Of a stretch of DNA of 64,000 nt, positions 28,774 to 38,886 are shown one piece after another (within the stretch, counting starts at the first letter, position 1; each line of letters begins with the position of its first letter). The stretch spans positions 2,020,911 through 2,084,910 of the forward strand of contig CP015028.1 in NCBI GenBank assembly GCA_011455275.1, written 5' to 3'. The translations under genes and the position numbers were made by a program. The stretch comes from Pasteurellaceae bacterium Orientalotternb1. GTDB taxonomy: Bacteria > Pseudomonadota > Gammaproteobacteria > Enterobacterales > Pasteurellaceae. The notes under the pieces are model-generated. The model was not told the origin of the DNA. It searched no databases and was given only the letters and a program-made list of their open reading frames with translations.

Positions 28774-29553
28774 TTACTGTTTTGCTGCGCCGAATGCACC
28801 GCCCCATGTATCTTTTGTGTCTTCAAAAAACCCTGCAAGCTGTTTCGCATTTTCACCATAAAATTTTCCTTCAAGTGCAGCTTGGGTTGGAAGCTGCGGA
28901 GACTCTGCACTCCCAGCAAAACTATTTCCACTAATCACCGCTGATAGCTTGATTGGTTGGAAACCGACATGAGTCAGCTCACCATTTAGCTTTTTCGCAC
29001 CAAAATCAACAGAAAACATTGCAGCACCTAGATAATAATCCGCTTTCTCAAAGGCAGGGTTATCTGCACTTAACACAAAACTTCCTTTATATTGAGCCTG
29101 CCCAGAGGTTGGTATACTTTGGCTTGGTAAGCCATTGTAGTATAAGTAAGTATTCTTATAGGGGCCTTCCTCCACGACACCAAATACAGCTGAATCAAAC
29201 TCACTACAACAATGATACTCTGCCTCATAATATCGATTAGCCATTCTCACCTCACTCACCCAAGTAACACCATTGATGACATCACTCGCTCCAGCCTGAG
29301 GAAAAATCCGAATTTTTTGCCCATCCACTTCAATATAGTTGCGAAAGTCTGTATTTGTTACTAAAGATTGACGAGTAGCACCATTATTAGTGAAAACAAC
29401 AGCTCTACCCGTACTGTTATTCAATACCTGAATAATATCTGGAAGAGCAGCTGATGAGTTGTTTCCTGTCCCAGAGTCACCTCCACCACCGCCACAGGCA
29501 GTTAATGAAAAAACCGTAAGAACCGATAACACCAATTTAGATAAATGCTTCAT
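28774..29553 (-). CDS. Slam-type surface lipoprotein, TbpB/FHbp-like barrel
   Basis: The product (259 residues from the ATG at 29553) has a lipoprotein signal peptide ending FSLTACGGGGG (lipobox Cys about 19) and a glycine/serine-rich tether. The C-terminal half has the eight-stranded-barrel pattern of transferrin-binding-protein-like surface lipoproteins: DYYLGAAMFSVDFGAKKLNGEL, then GKFYGENAKQLAGFFEDT near the end. AGGAG lies before this ATG; a longer in-frame start exists at 29577 but is unlikely. Ligand unknown: relatives bind transferrin, haem-carriers or complement factor H. It would need a Slam translocon; one is encoded at 55844-57256. Confidence 0.82.
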   Translation of the reverse strand: MKHLSKLVLSVLTVFSLTACGGGGGDSGTGNNSSAALPDIIQVLNNSTGRAVVFTNNGATRQSLVTNTDFRNYIEVDGQKIRIFPQAGASDVINGVTWVSEVRMANRYYEAEYHCCSEFDSAVFGVVEEGPYKNTYLYYNGLPSQSIPTSGQAQYKGSFVLSADNPAFEKADYYLGAAMFSVDFGAKKLNGELTHVGFQPIKLSAVISGNSFAGSAESPQLPTQAALEGKFYGENAKQLAGFFEDTKDTWGGAFGAAKQ

Positions 29554-29678
29554 TTTCGCTCCTATTTGCCAGTCCAAAAAGCGATGCCAGTTTAAAAGAA
29601 CATTTGCAAAAAATCCATCAAATATGACCGCTTGTATTTCACATCAATGCTATAATTTTCATCTATTTTCTCTTTTAA

Positions 29679-29696
29679 ATGAACATTTCTCATAAT
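29679..29696. promoter_or_regulatory. Candidate MetR-type box at the metR start
   Basis: ATGAACATTTCTCATAAT overlaps the metR initiation codon (29695). It matches 16 of 18 positions with the sequence in front of metE (28676-28693). A bound MetR here would block its own translation start region, consistent with autoregulation, but this is inference. Confidence 0.35.
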
Positions 29697-30621
29697 GAAA
29701 CCGATTTTTCTCGAACTTCGTCACCTGAAAACCTTGATCGCCTTAAAAGAGAGTGGCAGTGTTTCACTGGCTGCTAAACGCATTCATCTGACACAATCGG
29801 CACTGTCTCACCAAATCAAATTGTTAGAAGATCAGTATGAATTACCGCTTTTTGAACGCAAAACGCAGCCAATTCGCTTCACTCCCGCTGGAGAGCGGTT
29901 AATCAAATTAGGCTATGAAATTTTACCCAAAGTGATGGAAGCAGAGCTGGATTTGGTCCGCGTTAAGCAAGGAGAAGTGGGCGAGCTGCGAATTGCGGTG
30001 GAATGTCACACTTGTTTCGATTGGTTGATGCCTGCTATGGATAAATTCCGCCAGAGTTGGGGGTTAGTAGAGTTAGATATTGTCTCGGGATTTCATACGG
30101 ATACGGTGGGATTATTGCTCACTCATCGAGCCGATTGGGCGGTGGTATCAGAAATGGAAGAAGCCACTGGCGTAGTTTATAAACCGCTTTTTTCCTATGA
30201 AATGGTTGCGATTTGTTCTAAAGATCATCCGTTAGCAAATAAAGAAATTTGGGATGCAGAGGATTTTCGTAACGAAACGCTAATTCATTATCCCGTGCCT
30301 GATGATATGTTGGATTTATTACGAAAAGTGCTGTTGCCACAAGGCATCAACCCTGCTCGGCGAACCAGTGAATTGACCATTGCGATTATTCAACTTGTTG
30401 CCAGCAAACGTGGTGTGGCGGCGTTGCCTTATTGGGCGGTCAAGCCATATTTAGAGCGAGGCTATGTTGTTGCTCGGAAAATTACTGAACAAGGTTTATA
30501 TAGCAATCTTTACGGTGCAATCCGAGAGTCAGATGCCGAAATGGCTTATATTTTAGATTTTCATAATACCGTTCAATCAGAAAGTTTTGGTTCTTTACCT
30601 GATTTATTAGTTTTAGAATAA
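29695..30621 (+). CDS. metR: LysR-family regulator MetR
   Basis: The 308-residue protein has a LysR HTH at about 6-65 (LRHLKTLIALKESGSVSLAA, then TQSALSHQIKLLEDQ) and a substrate-binding half with VECHTCFDWLMPAMDKFR, very like E. coli MetR's ECHSC-WL-PAL stretch, and VASKRGVAALPYWAV near 240. MetR activates metE and related methionine genes with homocysteine as coeffector. The neighbour across one lipoprotein gene is metE. No clear ribosome site is seen before the ATG, so translation efficiency or start is uncertain. Confidence 0.93.
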   Translation: MKPIFLELRHLKTLIALKESGSVSLAAKRIHLTQSALSHQIKLLEDQYELPLFERKTQPIRFTPAGERLIKLGYEILPKVMEAELDLVRVKQGEVGELRIAVECHTCFDWLMPAMDKFRQSWGLVELDIVSGFHTDTVGLLLTHRADWAVVSEMEEATGVVYKPLFSYEMVAICSKDHPLANKEIWDAEDFRNETLIHYPVPDDMLDLLRKVLLPQGINPARRTSELTIAIIQLVASKRGVAALPYWAVKPYLERGYVVARKITEQGLYSNLYGAIRESDAEMAYILDFHNTVQSESFGSLPDLLVLE

Positions 30622-30717
30622 ATTCGTCAATAATGTAAAAAATAGTAGTTTATTTTTAAATAATTTTAGCTATAATAAAAATAATTTAAAGTTTAATTTT
30701 GGTAAAAATACTCTTTT

Positions 30718-31176
30718 ATGAATAAACGAATTTTCACATTTATTAAGAAAAAATATTTATGTACGGTTTGTTGTAGTGATGGCAATCAACCTTGGGCAAA
30801 TGCCTTTTATTATGTATTTGATGAAGACAATCATCGCCTCATTTATGTGACTAGTGATAAAACTCATCACGCTAAAACGATGCTTCAAAACCCAAATGTG
30901 GCAGGCACAATTTTCTCGCCAACACGTTTCAACCCTTCATTACAAGGCGTGCAATTCACTGGCATTACTAAAAAATTAGAAGGTGACGAAAGCAAAAAAG
31001 CAGTTGAGCTATATAAAAAAGAATATAGCCATGAACTAATTGATAAATTATCAGTGTGGGAAATTTCTCTGCAATATATCAAAATGATTGATCACACATT
31101 AGGCTTTTACGGGAAATTAGAATGGCGAGCAAATGAACCTGATACGGTTATCAACGTCTCTAATAATTCGGAGTAA
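30718..31176 (+). CDS. yhbP: YhbP-type pyridoxamine 5'-phosphate oxidase-fold protein
   Basis: The 152-residue protein resembles E. coli YhbP (UPF0306): an early CTVCCSDGNQPWANAFYYVFD, then VTSDKTHHAKTMLQNPNVAGTI, GVQFTGITKKLEGDES and a C-terminal IKMIDHTLGFYGKLEW. The fold is a flavin/F420-binding split barrel; no catalytic activity is established for YhbP. It is downstream of metR on the same strand after a very AT-rich 96-base gap, so it may have its own promoter. Confidence 0.85.
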   Translation: MNKRIFTFIKKKYLCTVCCSDGNQPWANAFYYVFDEDNHRLIYVTSDKTHHAKTMLQNPNVAGTIFSPTRFNPSLQGVQFTGITKKLEGDESKKAVELYKKEYSHELIDKLSVWEISLQYIKMIDHTLGFYGKLEWRANEPDTVINVSNNSE

Positions 31177-31205
31177 AGCACCAGCTTTACTCCAACTCTT
31201 CCAAG

Positions 31206-32564
31206 CTAACTAGAATAGAAAAAAATAAGCAAAATAAATAGTGGAATAATGTATTTCACATAATTAAACCAGATCGTTGTTAATACACTATTTTCATTTA
31301 ACTCCGATTTTGCTTCATCTTTTAATACAAATCCAACAAACACCGCACTACCTAAGGCAGTTAAGATAAATAAGATGTTGCCGCTGATGTAGTCGAAAGC
31401 GTCAAAAATGCTTTTACCCATAATGGTAACATCCTTCCAAACACTATCGCCAAGCACTGACGGCACATTCCCAAGCACAAAAATTGCCGCCAAGGTAACA
31501 AAAATCGCCACTTTACGCCCTATTTTGGTTTTTTCTTGCAGTGCGGTAATGATCACTTCGCAGATAGTAAGAGAAGTGGTTAATGCTGCGACAATCAACA
31601 AGCTAAAGAAGATGATCGCAAAGACGGTACCGCCCCACATATTTGAAAAGACCACTGGCAAACTTTGAAACACAAGGGTTGGTCCTGAGTTTGGTGCGAT
31701 GCCGAAGCTAAAGAGCGATGGGAAAATCATAAAGCCTGCAAGTAAGGCGATTAAGGTGTTCAACACGCCAGTAATTGCCGCAGTTTTCACAAGATTTTCG
31801 CCCTTATCTAAATAGCTTGAAAGGGTGATCAAGACGCCAAAACCAAGGCTTAATGCGAAGAAGACCTGCCCCAACACAAACACAAATAATTTCGGGGTGA
31901 TTTTGGAGAAATCTGGCATTAAGTAGAATTTAATCCCTTCCCACGCTCCGTCCAAAGTCACGTTTCTCACCACCATAATGATTAAGAACACGAACAATAG
32001 TGGCATTAAATATTTCACTGAACGTTCGATACCATCCACAATCCCCTTGACCAAGATCACATAGTTCACTACCACGAAGAGTGCGGTGTAGGCTAAAATC
32101 GTTGCAGGGCTATTGAAAATGCTCTGTTGGAAATGTGCACTGGTGATTTCTGCACTGACTGGCGAAGAAATATCGAGACTGCCTGACACAAAGCTGCCGA
32201 TATAGCTCAACACCCAGCCGCCAAGCACCATATAGTACGCCAAAATCCCAAAGGCACCGAGCAAGCCCATATAGCCAAGCAATTTCCACGCAGGATGGAT
32301 TTTTTTACCGTTGGCGTTTCCCGTGAAGGCATCGATCGCATTCACTCTCATACGGCGACCGATCACATTTTCCACCAAGATCATCGGAATCCCGATCACA
32401 ATCATTGCCACACAAAACAGAAACACATAAGCCCCGCCGCCATTTTCACCGACTAGGTAAGGGAAACGCCAAGTGGCACCAAAACCGACCGTTGCACCTG
32501 CAACAGTCATAATATACGCCAAGCGGCTAGACCACGATTGACGTTCGGTTGTTTGATTTGTCAT
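31206..32564 (-). CDS. Sodium-dependent symporter, NSS/SNF family
   Basis: The 452-residue protein has 11-12 membrane segments with the NSS (LeuT-type) pattern: SRLAYIMTVAGATVGFGATWRFPYL (split: residues 14-38) in segment 1, where the helix unwinds around substrate and Na+, and GVLITLSSYLDKGENL near segment 6-7. Family members carry amino acids or related compounds with sodium; the substrate cannot be predicted. It is downstream of dam across an inverted repeat (32631-32678), so it is likely independently transcribed. Confidence 0.9.
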   Translation of the reverse strand: MTNQTTERQSWSSRLAYIMTVAGATVGFGATWRFPYLVGENGGGAYVFLFCVAMIVIGIPMILVENVIGRRMRVNAIDAFTGNANGKKIHPAWKLLGYMGLLGAFGILAYYMVLGGWVLSYIGSFVSGSLDISSPVSAEITSAHFQQSIFNSPATILAYTALFVVVNYVILVKGIVDGIERSVKYLMPLLFVFLIIMVVRNVTLDGAWEGIKFYLMPDFSKITPKLFVFVLGQVFFALSLGFGVLITLSSYLDKGENLVKTAAITGVLNTLIALLAGFMIFPSLFSFGIAPNSGPTLVFQSLPVVFSNMWGGTVFAIIFFSLLIVAALTTSLTICEVIITALQEKTKIGRKVAIFVTLAAIFVLGNVPSVLGDSVWKDVTIMGKSIFDAFDYISGNILFILTALGSAVFVGFVLKDEAKSELNENSVLTTIWFNYVKYIIPLFILLIFFYSS

Positions 32565-32630
32565 TACAGCTCCATATACAAATAAAAATTCAATAAGTTG
32601 TTATTGCTATCACTTTGCTTTTGTCTCTGA

Positions 32631-32678
32631 CAAATCTCCCCTAACCCATCTGTGTTAAAAGAGGCTAGGGGAGATTTG
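32631..32678. terminator. 13-bp inverted repeat between dam and the NSS gene
   Basis: CAAATCTCCCCTA (32631-32643) is perfectly complementary to TAGGGGAGATTTG (32666-32678). It is 74 bases after the dam stop in the minus direction. It may end dam transcription, though a T-run is lacking; such CCCCTA/TAGGGG repeats also occur as dispersed intergenic repeats. Confidence 0.5.
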
Positions 32679-32751
32679 GCAACCTATAATTATGAAGAAA
32701 AGGCTCATACAAGCGGTCAGTTCCACTGAAAATTTTGCAAATCCGAACAAA

Positions 32752-33573
32752 TTATTTGAACAAGGCAAAAAGCTCTGTCACCTTCACTCTGGATTCCACT
32801 TTCTGCCCAATGTTTCGCTGGACTTGTAAGGTGCTGATTTCTGCACCTTGATAAATTTCACGCGTGAATGCCGTATCGTGGTTGGAAATCAGGACGGGAA
32901 TTAGACCATTTGCCGCTTGTTTAGCTCGCTCTGCCAATGTCTTTTGCTGTATTAAGCTAAAACCACCACCCGCATATTGGGTAAAATTAGTTTCTTGCTC
33001 CAGCGGGGCGTAAGGCGGGTCGCAATAAACCACATAATCGTCAGGATTTTCAAGCAAATAGCCAAAAAGTTGGTCAAAATCAATACACAAAAAAGTCGCT
33101 CGTTGTGCTTTTTCTGCGAAGAAATAGAGCTCTTTTTCTGGGAAATAATGGCTGTGATAATCACCAAAAGGGACGTTAAACTGCTGTTTTTTGTTATAGC
33201 GGCATAACCCATTGAATCCAAAGCGATTTAAATAAAGAAACAGCAACGCCCGCTCTTGCAAATCTTGGCTCGAATTGAACCGCTTGCGTTGTTCGTAATA
33301 AAACTGCGGAGTGTTCGCTTGTGGATGGAAAAAAAGCTGACGAGCCGTTTGAATATAACGCTCCACATCTCGCTGAATTGTTTTATAGAGATTGATCAAA
33401 TCAGGGTTGATGTCCGCTAATAAATAACGCTCGAAGTCAGTATTCAGAAAGACAGAGCCAGCCCCAACAAAAGGCTCAACTAAGCACGCCTTTTTCGGTA
33501 AATGGCGAGAGATTTCATCGACCAAGCGGTACTTTCCACCCGCCCATTTCAAAAAGGCACGCTGTTTGCTCAT
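32752..33573 (-). CDS. dam: DNA adenine methylase
   Basis: The 273-residue enzyme methylates adenine in GATC. Motif I, FLKWAGGKYRL (about 6-16), and the catalytic motif IV, VYCDPPYAPL near 184, are present, with LFLYLNRFGFNGLCRYN near 118. It guides mismatch repair and replication timing. It begins five bases after the aroB stop and lacks a strong ribosome site, suggesting coupled translation. aroK-aroB-dam is also the H. influenzae order. Confidence 0.97.
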   Translation of the reverse strand: MSKQRAFLKWAGGKYRLVDEISRHLPKKACLVEPFVGAGSVFLNTDFERYLLADINPDLINLYKTIQRDVERYIQTARQLFFHPQANTPQFYYEQRKRFNSSQDLQERALLFLYLNRFGFNGLCRYNKKQQFNVPFGDYHSHYFPEKELYFFAEKAQRATFLCIDFDQLFGYLLENPDDYVVYCDPPYAPLEQETNFTQYAGGGFSLIQQKTLAERAKQAANGLIPVLISNHDTAFTREIYQGAEISTLQVQRNIGQKVESRVKVTELFALFK

Positions 33574-33578
33574 GGGGA

Positions 33579-34667
33579 TCAGTGTTGAGTAAAGCGGGTG
33601 ATCGCCGCAATTACCTGATCTTCGCAGGCTTTTGCGGTCACATAGGCTTGTCCAAGACGGCGGAGTAAAATCAAGCGGAGCTGACCGCTTAACACTTTTT
33701 TATCTCTCCACATATAAGGCAGATATTCCACTGGCTGCATTCCATCTGGGGAAATGGTTGGTAAATTTGCTCTGGCGATCAGTTTCTCAAGACGAGCGAT
33801 GTCTTGCTCGCTGAGATCACTAAACAGCTGCGAAAGTGCTGCTGCTTCAAGCATTCCCACTGCTACCGCTTCACCGTGTAGCCAGTTGCCGTAACCGAGA
33901 TGGGCTTCGATAGCGTGTCCGAAGGTATGCCCAAAATTGAGCAAGGCACGATCGCCTTTTTCCGTTTCATCACGAGCAACGACATCGGCTTTGAGTTCGC
34001 AGCAGCGTTGAATGCAATGCACTAAGGCAGTTTGATCAAGTGCCACTAATTTATCAATATGTTGCTCAAGCCATTCGAAAAATGGCAGATCAAAAATCGC
34101 CCCGTATTTGATTACTTCCGCTAAACCAGCACTCACCTCACGTTTTGGTAAAGTTGAAAGGGTATTGGTGTCGATAATCACTGATACCGGCTGATAAAAT
34201 GCCCCGATCATATTTTTGCCAAGGGGATGATTCACCGCAGTCTTGCCACCAACAGAAGAATCGACTTGTGCGAGCAACGTGGTTGGGATTTGGATAAAAC
34301 GAATGCCACGTTGATAAGCGGCTGCAGCAAAACCTGCCACATCACCAATCACCCCTCCGCCTAATGCAATTAAAGTACTATCACGATTATGATTTTTCTC
34401 GAGCAAAGCGGTGAAAATCAGGTTAAGTGAATCTAACGTTTTATGTTTTTCACCGTCGGGAATAAGAACGCTATCCACTGAACAGCCGAGACTTTTCAAA
34501 CTTTGCTCAACGGTGGCAAGATAGTGTTCAGCAACGGTGGGATTCGAGACGATCATCACTTTATCGCCCGCTACAAGCGGTCGGAAGCTGTCAGGATTTT
34601 GCAATAATCCTGCCCCGATGGAAATTGGGTAACGACGTTCGTGTAATTCCACATTGACTTGCACCAT
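33579..34667 (-). CDS. aroB: 3-dehydroquinate synthase
   Basis: The 362-residue NAD- and metal-dependent enzyme makes 3-dehydroquinate, step two of the shikimate pathway. Signatures: [13 protein letters not shown] near 70, [23 protein letters not shown] near 100 (NAD loop; given as 100-122), [21 protein letters not shown] near 130, and [23 protein letters not shown] near 244, with metal-binding histidines. It follows aroK by 15 bases. An uptake sequence lies in the N-terminal coding part (34573-34581). Confidence 0.98.
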   Translation of the reverse strand: MVQVNVELHERRYPISIGAGLLQNPDSFRPLVAGDKVMIVSNPTVAEHYLATVEQSLKSLGCSVDSVLIPDGEKHKTLDSLNLIFTALLEKNHNRDSTLIALGGGVIGDVAGFAAAAYQRGIRFIQIPTTLLAQVDSSVGGKTAVNHPLGKNMIGAFYQPVSVIIDTNTLSTLPKREVSAGLAEVIKYGAIFDLPFFEWLEQHIDKLVALDQTALVHCIQRCCELKADVVARDETEKGDRALLNFGHTFGHAIEAHLGYGNWLHGEAVAVGMLEAAALSQLFSDLSEQDIARLEKLIARANLPTISPDGMQPVEYLPYMWRDKKVLSGQLRLILLRRLGQAYVTAKACEDQVIAAITRFTQH

Positions 34668-34682
34668 CTTGCCGCTCCTTGA

Positions 34683-35204
34683 TTATTGAAGGTTATCCAT
34701 CATTTCGATGATCTGGGTCGCCACGACTTTGGCGGTTTGATCGTTAGTTTGAATGGTAATGTCTGCAATTTCTTCGTAAAGCGGATTACGCACTTTGGCG
34801 AGATCCACTAACACCTGATAAGGATCTTCTGTCTGTAATAGTGGACGTTTTTTATCACGTTGAGTACGTTCAAATTGCTTATCTACCGATGTTTCCAGAT
34901 AAACGACGATGCCACGAGCGGATAATGCATTACGGCTATCTTTAGATACTACTGTACCGCCCCCCGTTGAAAGCACTAATCCCTGAGATTGTGTTAATTC
35001 ATTGATAATTTTTTCTTCACGCTTACGGAAGCCACTTTCACCCTCAAGATCGAAGATCCAGTCTATATCTGCTCCTGCTCGTTCTTCAATCACTGCATCC
35101 GAGTCTAAAAAATCCATATTTAACATTTGTGCTAATTGACGACCGATAGTGCTTTTACCTGCTCCCATTGGCCCAATTAAGAAAATATTACGTTTTTCTG
35201 CCAT
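34683..35204 (-). CDS. aroK: Shikimate kinase I
   Basis: The 173-residue kinase has the Walker A loop GPMGAGKST at 11-19, [16 protein letters not shown] near 52, [15 protein letters not shown] near 76 (shikimate-binding GGG) and QRDKKRPLL near 115. Length is that of AroK. It is the first gene of aroK-aroB-dam. The mrcA gene upstream ends at a strong terminator, so aroK probably has its own promoter in the 35205-35360 gap. Confidence 0.97.
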   Translation of the reverse strand: MAEKRNIFLIGPMGAGKSTIGRQLAQMLNMDFLDSDAVIEERAGADIDWIFDLEGESGFRKREEKIINELTQSQGLVLSTGGGTVVSKDSRNALSARGIVVYLETSVDKQFERTQRDKKRPLLQTEDPYQVLVDLAKVRNPLYEEIADITIQTNDQTAKVVATQIIEMMDNLQ

Positions 35205-35263
35205 TGTATTGTTTTTCTATAAAATGAAAGGTAACGATTTGATTTGTGGAAAAATTTGGAAAA

Positions 35264-35296
35264 AACAGACCGCTTGCAAAATACAAGCGGTCTGTT
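35264..35296. terminator. Hairpin of inverted uptake-sequence halves
   Basis: AACAGACCGCTTG at 35264-35276 pairs with CAAGCGGTCTGTT at 35284-35296. It lies between mrcA and aroK, beyond the stronger terminator at 35363-35401. Confidence 0.6.
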
Positions 35297-35362
35297 ATGC
35301 GTTAAAATTTACAAAAAAGTGCTGACACTTAGATATGAATAAACCACAAATCGCCCAAAAAT

Positions 35363-35401
35363 AAAGATGGGCGATATTATCTCAATAAATCGCCCATCTT
35401 T
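35363..35401 (-). terminator. Terminator of mrcA
   Basis: A perfect 13-base stem (AAAGATGGGCGAT and complement) with a 13-base loop is followed, on the minus strand, by TTTATTTTT. It starts 30 bases after the mrcA stop. Confidence 0.9.
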
Positions 35402-35430
35402 TCAACCTAAAACCTATAATTCTTCTGCTT

Positions 35431-38006
35431 TTAGAACAATTCTTTGCCTTCGTTTTGTAACACGCCAGGTGGTGGTAAACCTAAACGCTGTTTTAATGCA
35501 TCATGTGGCTCTGTATAGGCTTTTTCTACGATGTATTTTTTCGTTGGCTCGGTTCCTTTAATGAAGTACTCCGTCATACTTTCGCCAAGAAAACCGCTTG
35601 TTGCATCAATTTTAGCCTCAACAATATTAGGCGGTCGATGCTCTTTGGCTTCTTCCTTGTCTTTTAGCGCAACTTTCATATAGCTGATCCAAGCTGGCAG
35701 TGCAGTTTGTGCCCCTGCTTCGCCTTTACCTAGATCACGTTTATTATCGTCAAATCCAACATAAACCGTGGTAACAATATTCGAACCAAAACCTGCATAC
35801 CATGTAACTTTCGCATTATTGGTTGTCCCAGTTTTACCGCCAATGTCTTTACGTTTGATTTCATTTGCGACTCTCGCACTGGTTCCACGCCAGCTTTGCC
35901 CTGGTTCACCAAAAATCGCCGAGTTTAATGCACTTCGCATTAAGAATGCGAGTTCACCACTAATGACTCTTGGTGCGTAACGTACTTCTTTCGAATTATG
36001 CACAGAATCTACCATTAAGCTCGGTGCATTCTCTCTTTTGACCGTTGCAATATCCAATTCAGGAATTACATCACTTCCTTCTTCTTCACTTGTTTCCGTA
36101 GGTGTTGCTGCGTCTACTTTAATAAAATCAAAATATTTTGGTTCTGGATAGATCACCGCAATTTCATCGCAAGTTAAGCAAGCCATAGGTGGATTTGCCT
36201 TAAATAGCTCATTACCATTATTATCAAGAATACGCTCAATAATATAAGGTTCAATTAAATAACCGCCATTATCAAAAACCGCATATCCCCGAGCCATTTC
36301 CAATGGTGTAAAAGATGCCGCACCTAATGCAAGTGCTTCTGTAGCTTGATATTGATCACGATTAAATCCGAAACGTTGTAAATAGTCGGCAATATAATCA
36401 ACACCAGCCATTTGCACGGTTCTCACCATCATCACGTTTTTGGATTTGCCCAAACCGACACGTAAACGTAATAGGCCTTCATACACATTCGGTGAGTTTT
36501 TCGGCGACCAAGGTTTTTGTCCACGTTTTGTAATGGTGATTTTCTCATCACTGATTGTTGTGGATAAACTTAATCCTTTATTCAAGGCAGCGGCATAAAT
36601 AAATGGTTTTACCGATGACCCCACTTGAACTAATGATTGCGTTGCACGATTAAAACGACTTTGTTCAAAGCTAAAGCCCCCACAACCGCTTCAATAGCAC
36701 CATTATCACTATTTAGTGACACCAACGCTGAGTTTACATCTGGAATTTGCCCCAGCTCCCAGTTGCCTTTCGCATCTTGCCGAACCCAAATTTGTTCCCC
36801 AACATTGATGACATCTTTAACAGATGTTGGGGTTTTACCTTGAGCTGAATCATTAATAAATTTCCGAGCCCACTTCATTGTTGCCAATTTTAGTTCTGCA
36901 CGATCGCCGTTTGACAACATAATATCCGCTTTATCTTTTGCAATCTTCAATACCGCTGCACCAATAAACGGTTCAGAATTCGGTAACTTACTTAGATGTT
37001 CAATGATTTTTTCTTCATCCCAAGCCGTTTCATTTGCTTGCCATAATTTTTCAGCTCCACGCCAGCCGTGACGACGGTCGTAATTGATCAAATTATTACG
37101 TAACGCATCTTGCGCTTCTTTTTGATCATGAGAAAGCACTGTAGCATACACTTGGAAACCTTTAGTATAAGCCGTTTCTTCGCCATAACGTTTTACCATT
37201 TCTTGACGAATCATTTCGGTGACGTAATCTGCTCTAAACTCTAACGCAGCACCATGGAATTTCGCTTTAACTAGCTCTGCTTTGGCTTGTTCATATTGCT
37301 CTTTAGTGATCTTACCCACTTCCAACATACGACCAAGCACGACATTACGTCGATTTTCTGCTCGCTTCACAGAAAATAGCGGATTCATCGTTGAAGGGGC
37401 TTTTGGTAGCCCAGCAATAATTGCCACTTCACTAAGCGTCAATTCATCCAATTTTTTACCAAAATAGGTTTTTGCTGCAGCTGCCACACCGTAAGAACGA
37501 TAACCAAGGTAAATCTTATTTAAATACAGCTCTAAAATTTCATTTTTAGAAAGATTATTTTCAATTTCCAACGCTAAAATGATTTCTTTTAGCTTACGTT
37601 CCATTTTTCGCTCTGGAGATAAGAAAAAGTTACGAGCTAACTGTTGAGTAATGGTACTCGCACCTTGTTTATCCCCTTGGGCTGAACGCCACACCGCACG
37701 CATAATGCCTTTTGGATCGATCCCTTTATGATCATAAAAACGGGCATCTTCCGTTGCGATCACCGCATCAATCAAGGTTTGTGGCACATCTGCTAGCTTC
37801 ACAGGAATACGCCGCTCTTCTCCAACTTCGCCAATTAACTTGCCATCCGCAGTAAAAATCTGCATTGGCTTTTGTAATTCAACGGTTTTTAATGACTCAA
37901 CATTTGGCAAGTCTTGCTTTAAGTGAAAATAAAGCATCCCGACAGCAACGCCAGCCACAATTATGAGTGTAAGTAAAGCACTTAATATAATTTTTACGAT
38001 CTTCAT
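35431..38006 (-). pseudogene. mrcA: Penicillin-binding protein 1A, single-base frameshift
   Basis: Two open frames make one PBP1A. The first (36630-38006, 458 codons) has the membrane anchor (about 6-28) and glycosyltransferase domain with VIATEDARFYDHKGID and GASTITQQLARN. It ends in a foreign tail after IEAVVG. The second (to 35431) begins exactly at the transpeptidase serine motif GSSVKPF and has SKN and GGKTGTTNN. Adding one G to the five-base run at 36677-36681 joins them through VVGGFSFEQSRFNRATQSLV, giving 858 codons, right for the family. If real, the cell makes a glycosyltransferase-only product; if a sequence error, the gene is normal. It diverges from comA, as in H. influenzae. Confidence 0.93.
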
Positions 38007-38148
38007 CGAAAAATTCTCTTTTAGTAAATGACGGAATCTGAATTTACGACCAATATAGCCCTAATTCACACATAAACGGCTTGATTATAAGCGAAAAATG
38101 TTGAAAAAACCGTTTAAATTTCATCACAACCTTTAGCATTCACAAGAA

Positions 38149-38886
38149 ATGAAGTTATTTCAAACAATTAGCAAAAACAAACGCTTAAAAAACAACCAAT
38201 TTGGTATCAGTGAAAACCACCAATATCGCTGTTTGGTTGGGCAATTTGAGCAAATGCCACAAGTGATTTGGCAAAATATTAAAGAACCGTTTGAAATTGG
38301 AGTTCAACAATTGCTTGCAGGAAGTGAATGCTTTCCAAGTTCGGAGTCTGAAGAGGTGAGTAAATTCACTCGAAAGTTTGTAAATAAAACCAAACAAAAA
38401 TTTACACTCATTCGAGCCATTTCTCATCACTATATTTGGCGAAAGAGAGTACTTTTGCCACTTGTTGATAACAAACAGCTTATTTATAAACAGGTTATTC
38501 AAATATTAGAACAAGAATTGCCGCTACCAATCGAACAAGTTTATTTTGATTTTAAAATTAAACAACAAACAGAAAAACAACTCACACAAATAACACTTTT
38601 TGCACTCCGAAAAGCATTTGCAGATCCATTATTAAGTGAATGTCCAACGATTTTAGATAACGAACTACATTGCTATTGGAGAGGTTTTCATTATTTATTT
38701 CCAAAATTAGAAAATCATTTCTTAAAAATAGACTCACTTAATTTTCAATTTAACTCAAATGGACTCACTATTTCTGAAGAAGACAATGGTATTGACATTA
38801 CCACTCTCGATTTTCCTGAGAAAATATTATCTCCCTATCTCTATTTATCTGCGTTAGGAGCCAGTTTATGGAATGGTACGGAATAG
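38149..38886 (+). CDS. comA: Competence protein ComA (PilM-like)
   Basis: The 245-residue protein is the first of five overlapping or tightly packed genes matching the H. influenzae comA-E operon in order, size and divergence from mrcA. In that system ComA corresponds to PilM, the actin-like cytoplasmic ring protein that docks on the pilus alignment complex. Sequence resemblance is moderate (VLLPLVDNKQLIYKQVIQILEQELPLP, given as residues 102-128), so the call rests largely on synteny. The gene overlaps comB by 19 bases. I could not find a clean CRP-S competence site in the mrcA-comA gap. Confidence 0.82.
   Translation: MKLFQTISKNKRLKNNQFGISENHQYRCLVGQFEQMPQVIWQNIKEPFEIGVQQLLAGSECFPSSESEEVSKFTRKFVNKTKQKFTLIRAISHHYIWRKRVLLPLVDNKQLIYKQVIQILEQELPLPIEQVYFDFKIKQQTEKQLTQITLFALRKAFADPLLSECPTILDNELHCYWRGFHYLFPKLENHFLKIDSLNFQFNSNGLTISEEDNGIDITTLDFPEKILSPYLYLSALGASLWNGTE

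Noticed and set aside
35431-36624. A separate transpeptidase gene starting at GSSVK
   Set aside because: It begins at the active site of PBP1A with no ribosome site or membrane anchor; it is the second half of mrcA after a frameshift.
38007-38148. CRP-S competence site upstream of comA
   Set aside because: No TGCGA-N6-TCGCA-like sequence was found by eye; only weak half-sites were seen.
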